From Paulownia fortunei (taxonomy: Eukaryota > Streptophyta > Magnoliopsida > Lamiales > Paulowniaceae): a DNA stretch of 64,000 nucleotides. The DNA is taken from the NCBI GenBank assembly GCA_019321725.1, contig CM033106.1, positions 20,744,551 through 20,808,550 on the forward strand, read 5' to 3'. Positions 46,260-59,537 of the stretch are shown here, piece by piece (position 1 is the stretch's first letter; every line of letters starts with the position of its first letter). A model generated the notes under the pieces. It was given only the letters and a program-made list of their open reading frames with translations, was not told the origin of the DNA and ran no database searches. A program made the position numbers and the translations under genes.

Positions 46260-47315
46260 TTTTTGTAGATTTTGCAAATGCAAGTGCACTTTATCATTAA
46301 CAAATAATAAAGTGATGAGTTAGTATCATTCCAGCGAGAACTGAGATTTACTAAGTATTGAAATTATATCAACTCTAACTTTATTTGAACAAATACAAGG
46401 AAGTGTTGATGATTGTAAAGTAAACCCAACTAAACTAAATCAACAATCAAAAGCAATATGAACTTTAATAACGTAAAGCCTAGGGTTTATGATTTTACCA
46501 TAATTAGTTTGAATTAAGTAATCTCTCTCATCATCTCAATTTATTTCCCAAGTGATAGTCGAGAATCCCTAAATTATCTACTAGCTTCTTCCAAGTTCTG
46601 ATAGAAATATCATAAATTGCTAATCCACTATATTTCTATGTGAATTATAACAATCAACAACTCATTAGGTTCTATGGATATCATGTAATGATGTATTCTT
46701 ATCTCACATGCAATTTATGGTATTCAATTTTTAGTGCTCAGGCCCCCTGTATCAGCTCCTAGGCGCCATTATTCAATTATAGTAGGAACATTCTTCTTGT
46801 AAGCCATTTTTGAGCTCTTTCTAGTCTGAATTATCTTTTCATGTCTTCTAATAAATTATAGCTCTATGTCTTGCTTTTCATAGATGCTTGAATAAACTTT
46901 ATATAACTATGGAGAGATTTATGTCTAAATACCAAGATATATCATACTAGGAAGTTTCAGTCTAGTGTTGACTCTTTAACCCAGTTGTTCTCATTGAAAT
47001 CAAAAGAACTGGATTTTGCGGTAAAACATGAAAGTTGTAAATCTATCTCTTAGCTTTCCAATGAATTAAGAATCAAATCAATAAGATATTTGAGAAATGA
47101 GTTATGATTGAAATAAAAGCACTACTATCAGTAGCACCACAATGCAGATTTTTTAAAATTTCAACTAAGGTTTTATTTCTCTCCATTTTCTTCTCCTTTT
47201 GCCATTACCTACAAGATTTTAAACTAAATGCATAAAACATAACATAAACACTTGAAAAGAAAATCAAATGTTAACCAAAAGGCATACGAATTGTTCGTAT
47301 AAAACTAACTCAACA
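46260..47315 (-). repeat. Inverted Athila-type solo LTR inside the Athila RT (1056 bp)
   Basis: On the minus strand it starts TGTTGAGTTAGTTTTATACG (47315) and ends with the family's ...GTGCACTTGCA block near 46270, the same order as the LTRs at 42094 and 52496. ATGG at 46256-46259 and 47316-47319 is duplicated, and the RT reading resumes in register across the gap. It is therefore a separate insertion of a related element, reduced to a solo LTR. Confidence 0.82.
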
Positions 47316-47900
47316 ATGGCCATCTTCCATGACACAGTGGAAAAAATCATGGAGGTTTTCATGGATGATTTTTCTATTTTGCTCTTTTTTTATCACTGTC
47401 TGCATAATCTTTCCTTATTTTGCAGAAATGTGAGGAAACTAAATTAATCCTCAAATGGGAGAAATATCATTTCATGGTGAAAAATGGTATAGCCCTTGGT
47501 TACCAAGTATCCTTTGTAGGACTTAAGGTGGATAATGCTAAGATAGTTGTCATTGAGAAACTTCCACCATCGAGTAAATATTTAGTTTTGATAAATTTTA
47601 TGCTTATCTTATGGGTATTAAGGTCATTGTTTTCACTGATATGTAGCTAATAAGTACCTGTTTGCTAAGAAGGATGTTGAGCTATAGTTGATTGGTTAGA
47701 TTTTATTGTTCCAAGAGTTTAATCTCGAGATTCATGACAAGAAGGATGGTGAGAATACGACGACTGACCATTTACCCTATTTGGAGCAAGAGAGCGAGGT
47801 TGCAGGAGCATTTCCAGATAAGCTCATTTTAGTTAGTTGAGGTGAGACTTCCATGGAATGCTGATTTCATTAATTATCTTGTACGTGGAAACCTGCTTTG
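47316..47900 (+). pseudogene. Athila-like RT remainder and RNase H
   Basis: EKIMEVFMDDFSIF near 47340-47385 holds the RT active site (M-D-D). Frame 47420-47650 carries KWEKYHFMV and VIEKLPPSSKYL, the RT thumb. A deletion then brings the RNase H end very close (FTD near 47635, then QEFNLEIHDKKDG near 47715, DHLPYLE near 47775). RNase H is thus mostly missing. Confidence 0.83.
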
Positions 47901-48880
47901 GGATCTATTATCCCATCAAAAAATAAAGTTTTTGCACGATGTCAAGTCACATTTATAGGATGACTGAGATGATTTTGCAATATTATCACTCATCTCCATA
48001 TGGTGGTCATTTCGGGCCCACTCGAACAGCTACAAAGGTATTACAATTTGGATTCCATTAGCCTTTAATATTAAAGATTGGTATACTTATATGTAGACTT
48101 GCATGAGCTTCATTTAACAATATAAGATGGAGGTTGAGCTATTCGATGTTTGGGGGATTAATTTTATGGGACCCTTCCCTCTATCATTAGGGCATCTCTA
48201 CATCCTACTTATTGTGGATTATGTGTAAAATAAGTGAAAGCCATTGCCACACCAACCAATGATGCTAAGGTAGTGTTGAAAGTTTTAAAAAAATATATTT
48301 TCACATATTTTGGCACTTTTAAAGTAATTACTGGGGATGAAGGAAGCTTTACGATGCACTGTGGGCTTATCATACAACCTACAAGACACCTATTGGTATG
48401 TCGTTATACCATCTTCGAGTTGAGTTGTAGCATCGAGCTTATTGGGCTATGAGATAACTAAATTTTGATGTAAAGATGATAAAAGAAATATTTTTAATTG
48501 GATGGGATGGAGGAATTCTATCATGATTCATATGAGAATTATAGAATTTATAAGGAAAAATGAAAAAGTAGCATAACATGATGATTCTGAGGCATGAATT
48601 CCAACCCAACTAGCAAGTACTAATATTCAACTCGTGTTTGATGCTTTTTTTTGGGTAAACTTAAGTTAAGACGGTTAGGATTGTTTTTGAGAAGGTTCAG
48701 TTTAGTGTCATTAAGTTGAAAAGTAAACATGGTTCTTTGTCTCAAGTCAACGATTAGCGGTTCAAGCAAGGAAGGTCATTGACATTTCTCTTGGGGAGGC
48801 TGATTGATGTGCTATGTTGAAGTTGGTTGAAGACTATAAACTTAACACTTCTTGAGAGGCAACCCAAGCCTTTTAATTTG
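47901..48880 (+). pseudogene. Athila-like integrase remnant
   Basis: The zinc-binding HHCC region is unclear. The core shows [13 protein letters not shown] near 48145-48185 and ILLIVDYV near 48205. The C-terminal region reads HRAYWA-type text near 48430 and a motif near 48720 where the family has KLKSxWxGPF. It is fragmented throughout. Confidence 0.75.
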
Positions 48881-49889
48881 TTTTTAGAATTGATTTTTGA
48901 ATAGTTAGTTCAATCTTTCATTTTAGTCTTAGGATTAGATGCTTTGGTTGCATTGTATCCCATTTTTTTGTGTTTTGATCTTATTTTCTGTGTGTTTTTC
49001 TTTATTGTAGGATGACATGTGAAGGCTAGAGCACTCCACATGAAGGCACAAAGAGTTTTCATATATTTGTTCCTAGCAAAAGATGGAGCTACGACACCCC
49101 AAGGTTGGAGTTGCAACAGGGCATTGAAATTCAGGTAATTTCAAAGGAGAGTCAAGAGCCTCAACTCCAGTTCTCATGTTGTAGTGAAAAATTGAAAAAG
49201 ACAACTAGCACTGCGGTGCCCAAACATTAGGGGCCACGACGCAAGTCTAAAAAAGAGATATAAGCAAAACAAACTAGGTATAGTGGCGCTCGATCCAGGG
49301 GTTGCGGCACGAGTTTAGGATATAGAAAAAGAAAATAAAAGAGCACCAGGGGTCATTTGCACAACACTCTCACTTCACACACCAAAGGCACAATATGTCT
49401 CGGTTAATGAATTGAGGTAGTAATTGTTTAAAGAATATGGTGTTGTTGTTGTTAAGCTTATTTGAGAATTCTAGGCCAATGGTTTATAAGAGTTACAAGA
49501 CTATGGGGTTTTACATTGGGGCACACCATGTGTATAATGAAATGCTTGAATGGAAATTGAATGCAACGCATGGCCTTTTCCACCCTTTATAACAAATAAT
49601 CCCCTTATTGAATTACATTGCAGCATCTATTGTATGAATCATTCCCTTTCACTTTTAAGAATGATGTAGATTTGTCATATCCTATACACCATGTATGCAA
49701 CGTGCATGTATGATGCTTTTTGTGCTTTCTTGACAACTTGTGCCAATCCTATCTATACACTTGACTATCTATACATATTTGAGTATTGATGGTTACATAT
49801 TATTTTCTTATTTTGTGAGCTTGCACGTAATTAAATTTGGTACATGTTTGATTCTACTTTGTTCATCTTGTAGACTTGTTAACACGGTA
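48881..49889 (+). other. Athila-like post-integrase spacer
   Basis: About 1 kb without an assignable ORF. It contains GC-richer phrases (ggtgccc...ggggccacgacg near 49220; tggcgctcgatccagggg near 49281) resembling those in the LTRs. A 68-codon minus-strand frame at 48910-49116 is not convincing. Confidence 0.5.
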
Positions 49890-51060
49890 AGAAATGGAAA
49901 AAAAGGCAAGGTGGCTGCATCAAGCTCCTTTGATGGGAGCCATTTTAGAAATGTAAAAGCTGAGAAGTTCTATGAGGTACTCACTAATAGGAGCATCACT
50001 CCCGAATGAGGCCTCCAACCTACACTAGGGAATGGTAACCTCAAAGTGATGGTTAGGGCTAGCCAGTGGGAGAAGTTAGTTGCTCAGCTGAACCTCACGC
50101 GATTAAAATCATGCATGAGTTCTACGCCAATACACCGATCCTTGTATCGGTGACCCCTGTGCCTTCTCACGCATATGTGATACTTCACACAAGGCAAGCA
50201 TATTCCTATCAGATTATGGTGATCTGTAGCTATTATGCATTACTAGCTATTAAGACTCAACTTACACCGCCCTGTTATCTTAACCCCCATATTTAGATAT
50301 GATCATTACTGTCTTATGCCAGCCAAGGACTATGTGGGTTTGTTCCACCAAGGTGGAGGGTGGTTCTTTTTTTTCCCCCAAGTCAACCTTAAGTTATTAT
50401 GGAAAAGTTTGGTATGATTTCATTTGTGCCAAGCTCCAACCCACCAGGCATATAAGAAGCGTTATAAAGGATTGGCCTATCTATTGCACACCATCACCCA
50501 TGATATTCCATTTTGATACTGCTGCTATTATATATGAGTCAATCATTTATTCTATGTGAGGTGGCACAATGGGTAGTCTTTTGATGTCGTCCTTTATTTG
50601 TCGGATGTCCAAGAAGGCCGACGTTAATTAGGGTAAGGAAGAGCTTGAGAGGTCTTTAGGGGTTATTGATTTTTCTGTGATTCAAAAGTACCAATCATGG
50701 TATGGGGCATGACCTAAACCTACAAGTGCTGGGTTTCTTCTTGATGAGGCCCCTTTAGTGCTTGATTATTCACCACTACTTTGTATTGATTATCATGCTA
50801 AGACTTTCGCATCTTTATGAGGAGGTATGGGACCTGCATTGCGATGTTTGTCAGCTCTACCCTACCATCAGCTGCGTAGACCATAGCCAAGAAGTATTAT
50901 AGGCATACATACTAGAGTGTGATGCAACATGGGCTTAGTATATTCACCGGACAACCCATGATATTAGCTTCTCTCTGCCTCTGGTGGATCCTCCTTCTCT
51001 CCTTAAGGATGATGAAGATGCTCATTCTCCATGACATGCATTCTTCAGGAAAGTCCTCTG
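49890..51060 (+). pseudogene. Athila-like third ORF (envelope-position protein)
   Basis: Athila elements often carry an extra ORF after integrase, sometimes called env-like. Here a nuclear-signal-like NGKKGKVAASSSFD leads into FYEVLTNRSITPE (frame 49740-50009). Later pieces are recognisable by pattern: a KFYANxP-type text near 50115, and frame 50299-50559 with YDFICAKLQPTRHIRSVIKD, matching the conserved W-x-F-x2-ARL-P-T-x-H block. Many stops follow. No signal peptide or membrane segment typical of a true envelope is evident, so function is unassigned. Confidence 0.6.
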
Positions 51061-52495
51061 TTTTACTTTTTACTAGTCTTTATTAGGGATATTATCGTAT
51101 TAAGCCTGGTTAGCATAGTATCTTTTATTCTAATATTTGTGAGGTCTAGCTGAGTATTTGTTGTCGTTTATGTTAGTTGAGTCTATTTGAGTCATTATTT
51201 TGTTGTTTTTCTTTTTTTAAAAATGAATGAAAAAAACTTATATTCTTATGTTGCATTAGTGCTGAACTTATATCCAATGATGAAATCTGATTGTATTAAT
51301 AATAACTTATTAGAATTACTGAATACAAATTATTTTATTTGTTGAAAGTGTGTACTGGTTTGACTTGAAGTGTCTCTTGAATATCTTGCACGCTCGTCTT
51401 TTGCTGAACTCCGTTAATTTTCTTAGAAATGGTTTATAGGGCATGACTGCTAACTAAATAATCCCACCAAGCTCTAGAATTTGTTTGATCATTAGTCGAG
51501 GTGAAATCTCAAGTAACAGCATTATAGAGATGATCTAGGCCATTTTGGACCGATTGAGCCTATATAGCCAACCCATGTACTAGTTATTCCTAGTGTCCCT
51601 TTTGAGTCTATTAAATATTTTTCTTGATGTCCCATGCACAATTCCTTAAACCTCATGTATATTTTATCCATCATTACACTATTTCACTCATACACACAAG
51701 TATTCTAGGATGAAATTAACAAGTTTGAGCATGAATGGAAATGAAAGACAGAATTTTAAAAAAATTATGTTAAGGCTTATGTGTAGATCTTCCCAATCAC
51801 ATAAATGAAAAGAACATAAATTTATTAGGGGTGTTATACCTATGAAATGAAGGATTCTACATAAGCTCTTCAAAAAGAAAGAAGAAACAAAAGAATGATG
51901 AAAGAAATAAAAGTGATGGATGTCTAAGGAAAAAAACAATGAGGAGATGTATGTGAAGGGTGACGATTATACTTATGTTGAGGTGTTGGTTCTCCATAGA
52001 TAGTTCTACATGATTGTGTGTTTGGGTGACTTTGAGATACTATTATCCATATTTTCCTACCATTACCCAGGCCACACTTTAGAAGTTTTGAAAGTCCTTT
52101 TGATCCTTGATACTATGATATAACTACATTTGTGGAGATTAGAGTGACAAGTAAGCTTATAGAGTTTGAAAAATACTTCAATTCTTTATTAAAAAGTGGA
52201 TAATTTAGAAGGTGGTTAGCTTTCTAAACTCATCTGAGTGATGAGTATAGAGTGGCAAAAGTTGACCTTTTACACACATACATGGTCATAAGGTACAGTG
52301 GAACTTATAACATGATTGACACTAGAAACATTGGCATGTTTTCTCAAATCTATTTAAGTTATAAGTTTTAGCAATCTTTAAGAAGTTTTATGGTTCATCG
52401 TTGGTTGTATACTCGAGTTTGCATCGGTTATTTTATTTTTATTTAGAGTCATCTTAGTTGCTTTACTTGAGGACAAGCAAATTTCAAGGGGTATA
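51061..52495 (+). other. Athila-like 3' region with polypurine tract
   Basis: Non-coding by eye. It ends GAGGACAAGCAAATTTCAAGG and then a short purine run (52463-52491) just before the 3' LTR; GAGGACAAGCAA...GGGG is the usual Athila polypurine context. A 83-codon minus-strand frame at 51688-51939 is judged spurious. Confidence 0.6.
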
Positions 52496-53784
52496 TGTTG
52501 AGTTTATTTTATACCAATGATTCAAGTATTTGGCATAGTTATTCGAGTGATTCAAGCAAATTGTATTTAGTTTGATGCACTTTGTTTAGTTTTATATGAA
52601 ATACTCCATGTTCGACAAGTTTGGATGAGCAAATAAGGAAAGAAGATGAAATGTATTCAAGGGCCGTAGCGTGGATGCAAAAAATTGGGCAGAAGCTCAA
52701 GTTTGTCTGGCGCCAACTCTTATTTTATGGCGCCTCCTATGTTAGGGGCCACGGTACTTGCTGAGAAGGAACTTAGCGTCATAGTGGCTAAGTGTTGTGC
52801 CACGGTGCGAGGTCAAAAAACAAGGCAATCTCTCAACCTTGATGACTTTTTGTGCATAAAAGGATTTTATAGCATAGATTTTTGGGGACAATGTATAAAA
52901 AGAGGACTTATAACTCATTTCGAACACTTTTGCATCTTGGAGAATACAAGGAAATAGTTGGGAACAATGCAGAGAGATTCGCCAATTGAAGTGAAGACAT
53001 CTCTCGTCTTGATATAAATAGGATTCTATCTCTTATTTATTAAATTCTTTACTTTCTTTCTTTGCTTATTTCACATGATGTATCAAAACTTTTCGAGGAG
53101 TATTTCTACATTCATTATGAACTAAATTCTAGTTTCTAAAGGTTGATGTAGACAATGTTGGATCTGATATTTTGAAATACTAATTTATCATATTGTGATT
53201 TTAATGCATCTTGATTACTTGATCAATAATCTAAATTGTTTGGCGTATGAAATTTGATACTCGAGAGAGGGATTTTTAGCATAGGCATAGGATAAAATAG
53301 CTTAGGAATTTATAGAGATGAGAGACTTATGAACCCTTCAAAGTCTTGTGAAAGAATCTATTGGACCTTGAAAGAATTTTTGTTTGGGATTTTTATAGAG
53401 ATATTGAAATTCGAATTAGAATTCACAATCACTGGACACTCGAGAGAGCGAGTAGATTACCTTAGGAATTCTTTACTTATAAATTATTCACTTGAAATTG
53501 ATGAATTAGATTTATAAACATAGGTGAAACTAGGTGAATTAATCCTCTAGAATTGATTGTCTATCAAGTGTTCTATAATTTGCTTGAGTGAACTTTTCAG
53601 TTTAATTTTAGGTTTTTAGTTTATATATTTGCAACTTCTATTTGAATCATCAAGATAAAGTTAGGACTATCATAATTTTGTTCCTTACTGTGTAGTTAAC
53701 ATCAATCCCTGTGGATACGATATTCTATTCACTACTTTATTCAAAACATAACACTGTACATTTACTGTAGGATTTTAGTAAACA
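52496..53784 (+). repeat. Athila-like element 3' LTR (1289 bp)
   Basis: TGTTGAGTTTATTTTATACC to TTTTAGTAAACA, partner of 42094-43270. It is followed by catac, the same five bases that precede the 5' LTR, so the element (42094-53784, 11.7 kb) is complete in outline. Confidence 0.88.
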
Positions 53785-53789
53785 CATAC

Positions 53790-55526
53790 GCAGTGGAAAT
53801 TTAAAATATTCAAAAATAAACTAATTTAAACATGCACGCATCATATGTATAAGCATATCTTGGATTCCACATGATTATTCAATTTGCATTTCTAATTGCT
53901 CACTTAATATTTAAAATGAGAGTTTAGTGAATTATACCTTTATAAGCATGCCGACTGATGTATTGGTGAAGCAATTCAAATTGTTATCCTCCTCACAATC
54001 TTTTCACATAAATTTCAAAAACTAATTTGAATCTTCAACTATAGATCATAAACTAATTCGCAAAGGACTCTAAGTGGCGTCCCTTTATGGGTATCTACAC
54101 CTCGGGCAAGTCATGAATCTTGAATCCTTGCTAGTGAATTCAAGTTTATTACTTCTAATCTAAAATATAGAACTGCAACAATAATTCTTAAATCAACTTA
54201 TGATAGAAGAATAATGTTGATTCAAATAAGTATGGAACCTCTTTGATGGAGAAAAAAATTTGCTTGAAGAAAAGAAAATAAAGAGCGACAAGAAATAATG
54301 TTGGCTAATTTTTGTGCTCCAATAATTCTTCAAAAATCGACCAATGTGTTATGTTGTGTATTTATACATAGGACAATTAAGTCCTAATCCAATTAGATCT
54401 TACTCCTTTCTTTCTTACCTTATCCTTTTCCATTCTTATTTCTTTTTTCTATCTAAGACTAGGATTTATTGTCTTGCTTTCAAAGACTCCTAGATGGGCC
54501 TCTCTTATGGGCCCATAACCTTAGGCTTGGACTTTTATTTATTTAATCAAAGTCCATTTATTGATCCCATTAATTAATCAAGCCAAATTTAACTAAATGG
54601 TCCAATTAATTAATTAGTTGGTTCTATTAAAGCTACCTAATTAAATTAGACTCAATTATATAATCATATTAATTAATTAGATTAATTTAACCCCTAAAAT
54701 TAATTTATATGTTATGTCAATTAATTGATTCAATCAAGTAATTAATTCACTTCTCATAAGCCCCTAATCTTTATTAGATCCAATTAAATAATCATATTAA
54801 CTAATTATACGGATTAATTTAATTCTAGCTCAAGTTAATTAATCTTCATTAGTGAACTTAATCCAACTCCTTGGATTATTTTCTAGATTAGAAGTGGACT
54901 ATCCAGATTTGTATGTGACCCCATAAGTTCATAACTAAACTAGCAGTAGGCTAGCAACTTTTGTATTTAGTGAATAAATTAATATTCTGATTAATTAATC
55001 CAATCAATTAATCTACTTGGAATTAACTCCTTAATTCCAAGAACCTCATAAGTCATGGGAAGCACTTAGCAGTGTATCATGACTACTTAGTTTTAGGTGA
55101 ATAGCAAATGATCTTATTTCTATTCTGAGTACCATGCAAATATCGTCCTTCATCAAGTAATCTTCCGATTAAGTCTTGGGCATAAATTATTAGTCAAAAT
55201 CCTATTTTGACTTAATAACTATGACTCCATTTCAAGTTACATTGACCCCTTGATGAACCATTAGAAAATTATCATCTAATATTCATCATACCTTAGTCAA
55301 GGTATTTGGGATTAATGAATCCTTGACTTGAAAAGAGTTTAAAACCAAAGCTATAGAAGCATATTCCATTATCATTATCACATGTGTGACCATGCCCTAT
55401 AGTTATGCATGGTCTACGAACTTTATCTATTTGTCTAAATGCAATTAAAGAAAAAGAAGTGTCAATTATTATATTTCAAAAGCATATAAGCGGCCAATAA
55501 TTGATAGGCTGGGTACTACTCTAACA
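53790..55526 (-). repeat. M2: M-family solo LTR, main part
   Basis: Minus-oriented LTR whose start TGTTAGAGTAGTACCC is at 55526 and whose end is the fragment at 42062-42093; total about 1.77 kb, shorter than unit A. It lies inside M1: catgt occurs at 42057-42061 and at 55533-55537, the latter six bases beyond the LTR edge. Confidence 0.82.
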
Positions 55527-55532
55527 CAAAAT

Positions 55533-55808
55533 CATGTGCACAAATCTTACAGGCTTATTAATGTCCTATCTTAATAAACCCTCAATTCAAAATTAGTTTA
55601 AGACTAATGCCATAGAGGTATATTCCATTATTACCATCATATTAGCAACTATGCACTAAAGCTAAGTATGGTTTAATGACTTTATAAGATCGTCTAAGTA
55701 CAATTAAAGGTAAGAAAATTTTAATTTTATTAATATATATTAAATTAAACTATTTTTACAAGAGTATAATAATGTCCATTAATTGGCTCACTGGGCACCA
55801 CTCTAATA
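55533..55808 (-). repeat. M1: M-family solo LTR, right part (LTR start)
   Basis: Continues the M1 LTR from 42061: gcacaaatcttacaggctta here follows on from the gagcatg landmark in the same order as in unit A. It ends at 55808 with ...CACTCTAATA, the LTR start on the minus strand (decayed TGTTA). Confidence 0.85.
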
Positions 55809-57309
55809 AAAGGGTGGTTAAATCAACTATCGATATAGTAGAGTTCAATATAGAGTATCAACCTCGAGTTGTGATCAAAGATCAAGCGTTGGCATATTTT
55901 ATTCAAGAAATGACCAAGTTGGTTGAGGATCAAAGAAGATGGTTGTTACATGTTGATAGCTCAGCTATGGCGATAGGTTGTGGGGCAAGTATCATTCTTA
56001 TCGGTCATGAAGGGGATGAATTAGATTCACCATTAAGTTTGAATTTATAACTTTGAATAAAGCAAGATATGAGGCTTTTATTAGGTGATTAATGATGGCT
56101 TTGGAGATGGGAGCTAGACATTTGGTAGTGCTAAGGTGTGCCAGTTTAGTAGAAGAAAAGGGGGACTAGAGGTCCACAATCCTTACTTATCTGTGAGAGG
56201 GCACACTTTTGAAGAAAAAAAAAAGTAGCTCGGTTAAAGGTACGAGCTTCTAGATTTTGTATCATCGAAAGACTGCTCTACAAGCAGTCGTTCATGGCTC
56301 CATACTTGAGGAGCTTATCAAAAGAGAAGGGAGCCTATGTGCTAAGAGAAATTCGTGAAGGATTTTGCGGAGATTAGGTGGGCAACCAAACTTTGTTGGG
56401 CAAGACCTTTTGAGCAAGGTACTTCTAGCCAACTATAAAAGATGCTAAGAAGTTAGTTCGTACCTAAAAGAAGTGCCGGAAATAAGCTCCATTGATACAT
56501 TAGCTAGCCAAGGACCTTAAGGTGATGAGCTCACCTTGCCCTTTCGCCACATGGGGGATCAATATAGTTGGACCTTTTCCCTTAGCTGCATGATAAAAGA
56601 AATTTCTCTTAGTAGCTGTAGATTACTTTAGCAAGTAGGTAGAGGCTGAGCCAATAGCTAAGATCACTAAATCAGAGATCAAGAAATTTCTTAGGAATAC
56701 ATCATATATGGGTACGAAATCCCTAGAGACTTAGTTTTAGGGTGTAAAGATACAAACCTTGTGTATAGAAATAAAGATAAGGTAGCACTTCACCTCGGTG
56801 GTCTATCCCCCAACTAATGGAGAAGTAGAGATGACAAATCAAATATATATCCAAGGTATTAAGGCTAGATTAGGTAGAGATGGAGGGGGAATAGGTGGAT
56901 GAGTTAAGCACAATATTATAAGCCTATAGAATAACCCCTAAGAACACCATGGGCGAAACCCCATTTAGCTTAGCCTATATTTGAAACAGTGATTTTAGCA
57001 ATAGAAACTCATCGGGTTTAGAACTATGATAAGGCTCAGAATGAGTAACTAATGAGTAAAGCTATTGACCTTATCGAAGAAAAGCAAGACTTAGACTATT
57101 TGCCGATGGAAGCATACAAGTGTGCGCTACGAGCCTTTTATGATTAAAAAGTAAGAAACCATAGTTTCCAAGTGGGTGACATGGTTTTACGATGAGCTAT
57201 TACCTTGAAGCCTACTAGAAAGCTAGAAGTAAACTGGAAAGGACCTTATAAAATCAAAAAATTCATAAACGATGGAGGTTACGAGCTGAAAGATCTTAAA
57301 GGATGAAAA
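55809..57309 (+). pseudogene. Ty3/gypsy pol, RNase H remainder and integrase (right part of nest)
   Basis: Frame 55772-56050 enters the gypsy at 55809 and reads VVKSTIDIVEFNIEYQPR and then a second RNase H-type block WLLHVDSSAMAIGCGASIIL, as in Tat-lineage elements with a dual RNase H. Integrase follows in broken frames: EILREIREGFCGD-like text near 56350, PFRHMGD near 56540 and VDYFSK near 56625. A C-terminal DMVLR...WKGPYKI motif lies near 57175-57250, then GYELKDLKG at 57280-57305, where LTR P2 interrupts. Confidence 0.85.
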
Positions 57310-59353
57310 TGTTAGAGTAGTGTCCAACGCTCCAATTAGATTAGGTGTCTATTATACTATTGTATTTGTAATACAACATTTTTAAAGTCATATTAATAAA
57401 ATGGGTAATTTTATTTATCTTTAATTACTTCAGTTAATTAGGTAAAGTCCATAGACCAAATTTAGCTATGGGGCATGGTTTTGCATTTGATGGCGATCAT
57501 GGAACATGCCTCTAAAACTTTGGTCTAAAATTAGTTTTGAGTTAAGGGATTTTTTGAGAAGGGATATCGAATAACCCATTAGACTCACGTATATAATGCA
57601 TGCTCGCATGAAAAGGCTGTCTTGCTCTATGGACATGGGCATAGCGATGATAGTGCATGTATGCGGGTGCTTGTTAGAAAACAAGTACACTGAACAGGCC
57701 TGTAGGAAATTCTTAGTTAGAGATATTATCTGTCGAAATAAGAATTTTTATGTTATGATAGTACACAATTAGTCCTTAAACTTGAGGCATCATAGTAGTC
57801 TTATGCACATCATGTTTCATCTTGATGTATTTTTAATTGTCTGATAATAACAAAGGGGATACGTTAGATATTGCATTAGCATGTATGAGTTTAAGGAGTA
57901 GTCAATAGAGGATCCATCACTTATTTGATAGAACAAGTGAATCCTATGTTTTCATAATTCATGAATCAAAAATCCTTGGACAAGGTAGGATGAATGTGAG
58001 ATAGGGTTTTCTAACAATTCATCATGAGTTATTACAGCTTGAATTGAAAATATAATTATTGAGTCATTTAGGGTTTCGACTTATAATTCATGCCCTAGAC
58101 TTAATCAGGATTTTAGTTGATGGAAAGACTTTATGTGTACGGTACTCATTATTGAAATACTATTTCACCTAAGAATAGGTAGTCATGATACACTTGCTAT
58201 GTGTTTTCTATTACTTGTGAGGTTCTTGAAATTAAGGAAATAATTCCAAGCGAATTAATTAATGGGATTAATTAATCAAAATAATTGTTATTCATAAGTT
58301 GCAGATTTTGCAAGCCCATTGTTAACTTAGTTGTGAACCTAAAGGGTCGTACACAATTTGGGATGGAACATTTCTAACTTAAGAATTAATTCAAGGAGTT
58401 GGATCCAACTAATTAATGGAGATTAATTAATTATGGCTTAAATTAATTTAAGCAGTTGAATTAATTATTCAATTAAATAATTGGATTACTTAATTAGACC
58501 TAATAAGATTAAGAAGCCCAATTAGAGTGGAGAGCAAATTAATTTAATTAATTGGATCAATTCATTGTGTAGACCATGAATTAATTTAATTATCAAATTA
58601 ATTTACTCAATTAAATAATTAGATTATTTAATTGGGCTTAATTTGATTAGGTAGGCTAGATGGAATTAATTAATTAAATTTGGGCTTAATCAATTAGTTG
58701 GATTAATTGGTGGATTTAATTAAGAGTTTAAGCCCAAATCAAATGGCCCATTTACAGAGGCCCACAAGATTTGTTGGAAGAAGATAGAGTCCCAAGAATT
58801 TGATATTTTTGAAAATGTCTAATTAGATTAGATAAAATATCTCTATATAGTTTTGGAAGATACAAGAGATAGAGTTGGAGATTAACCAAAAATCCATATT
58901 TGAGATCAACCAAAAATCCTCCAACCAATGAGATGAGTGGCTGAAAATTCCAAGAGTGGGACTTCTGGATATTCCCACACTTGGATATTCAGCCACCACA
59001 TATAAAATAAAAGGGAAAAAATTGAGGTAACACTACTCTAATTTTTGGCCATCAAGAATTGAGAGAAAAATAGTTTTTTCCTTCTTCACAAAATTCCATC
59101 TTTCTATCAAAAGTATTTAATTCTCTTATCATAAGTTGATATTAAAAATTAATACTCACTATACACACTCCAAAAATTAGGTTAGTAAAGAAATTGGAAT
59201 TGCTAGCCGAATTTTGATTCTGTGTGTCCTGCTCAAAATGTGGACCACTTCAGAAGAGAGACTATGGGATTTCTATGAACCGGATTCAGAATGGGGCTAG
59301 CAATTGATTGCTTCAAACCCTACAATAGTCGGAGTGCGTTAAAGGTATAAATT
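57310..59353 (+). repeat. Solo LTR P2 of the M family (plus strand, 3' truncated)
   Basis: Starts TGTTAGAGTAGTGTCC, a clean family start, immediately after the gypsy integrase C-terminus. It is collinear with P1 through the AT-rich middle and the ATTGATTGCTTCAAACCCTA landmark near 59300, then stops near 59353 before the family's final ~150 bp. A TATA-like TATAAAATA lies near 59001. Confidence 0.82.
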
Positions 59354-59537
59354 GACTCTTTATGAATAAAACAGGACTCAACATTCCTCTCTAACCCCTA
59401 AGAAGAGCTTGGGAAAATAATGTACTTGGTATAATAGGGCAAAGGCCCTAACACTTGCTGACAAAGTTTCTGCCCCAAGGAGAGCTCGAGAATATGATCT
59501 CCTGGTTCAATAAGGCGAAGTCCTTAACACTTGCTAT
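59354..59537 (+). repeat. Gypsy 3' tail with a two-unit tandem repeat
   Basis: Units at 59395-59472 and 59473-59537 share the order CCCC(t/a)AAG-GAGCT-GAGAA-TATG...TGGT...ATA/AAGGC-AA-CCTTAACACTTGCT with mutations and a length difference. Tandem repeats between integrase and the 3' LTR are known in Tat/Ogre-type gypsy elements, so this is probably the 3' untranslated region of the split gypsy. Its own LTR is not seen. Confidence 0.65.

Noticed and set aside
49890..51060. True retroviral-type envelope in the Athila-like element
   Set aside because: No signal peptide, glycoprotein-like Cys pattern or membrane anchor is evident; only the positional env-like label is justified.
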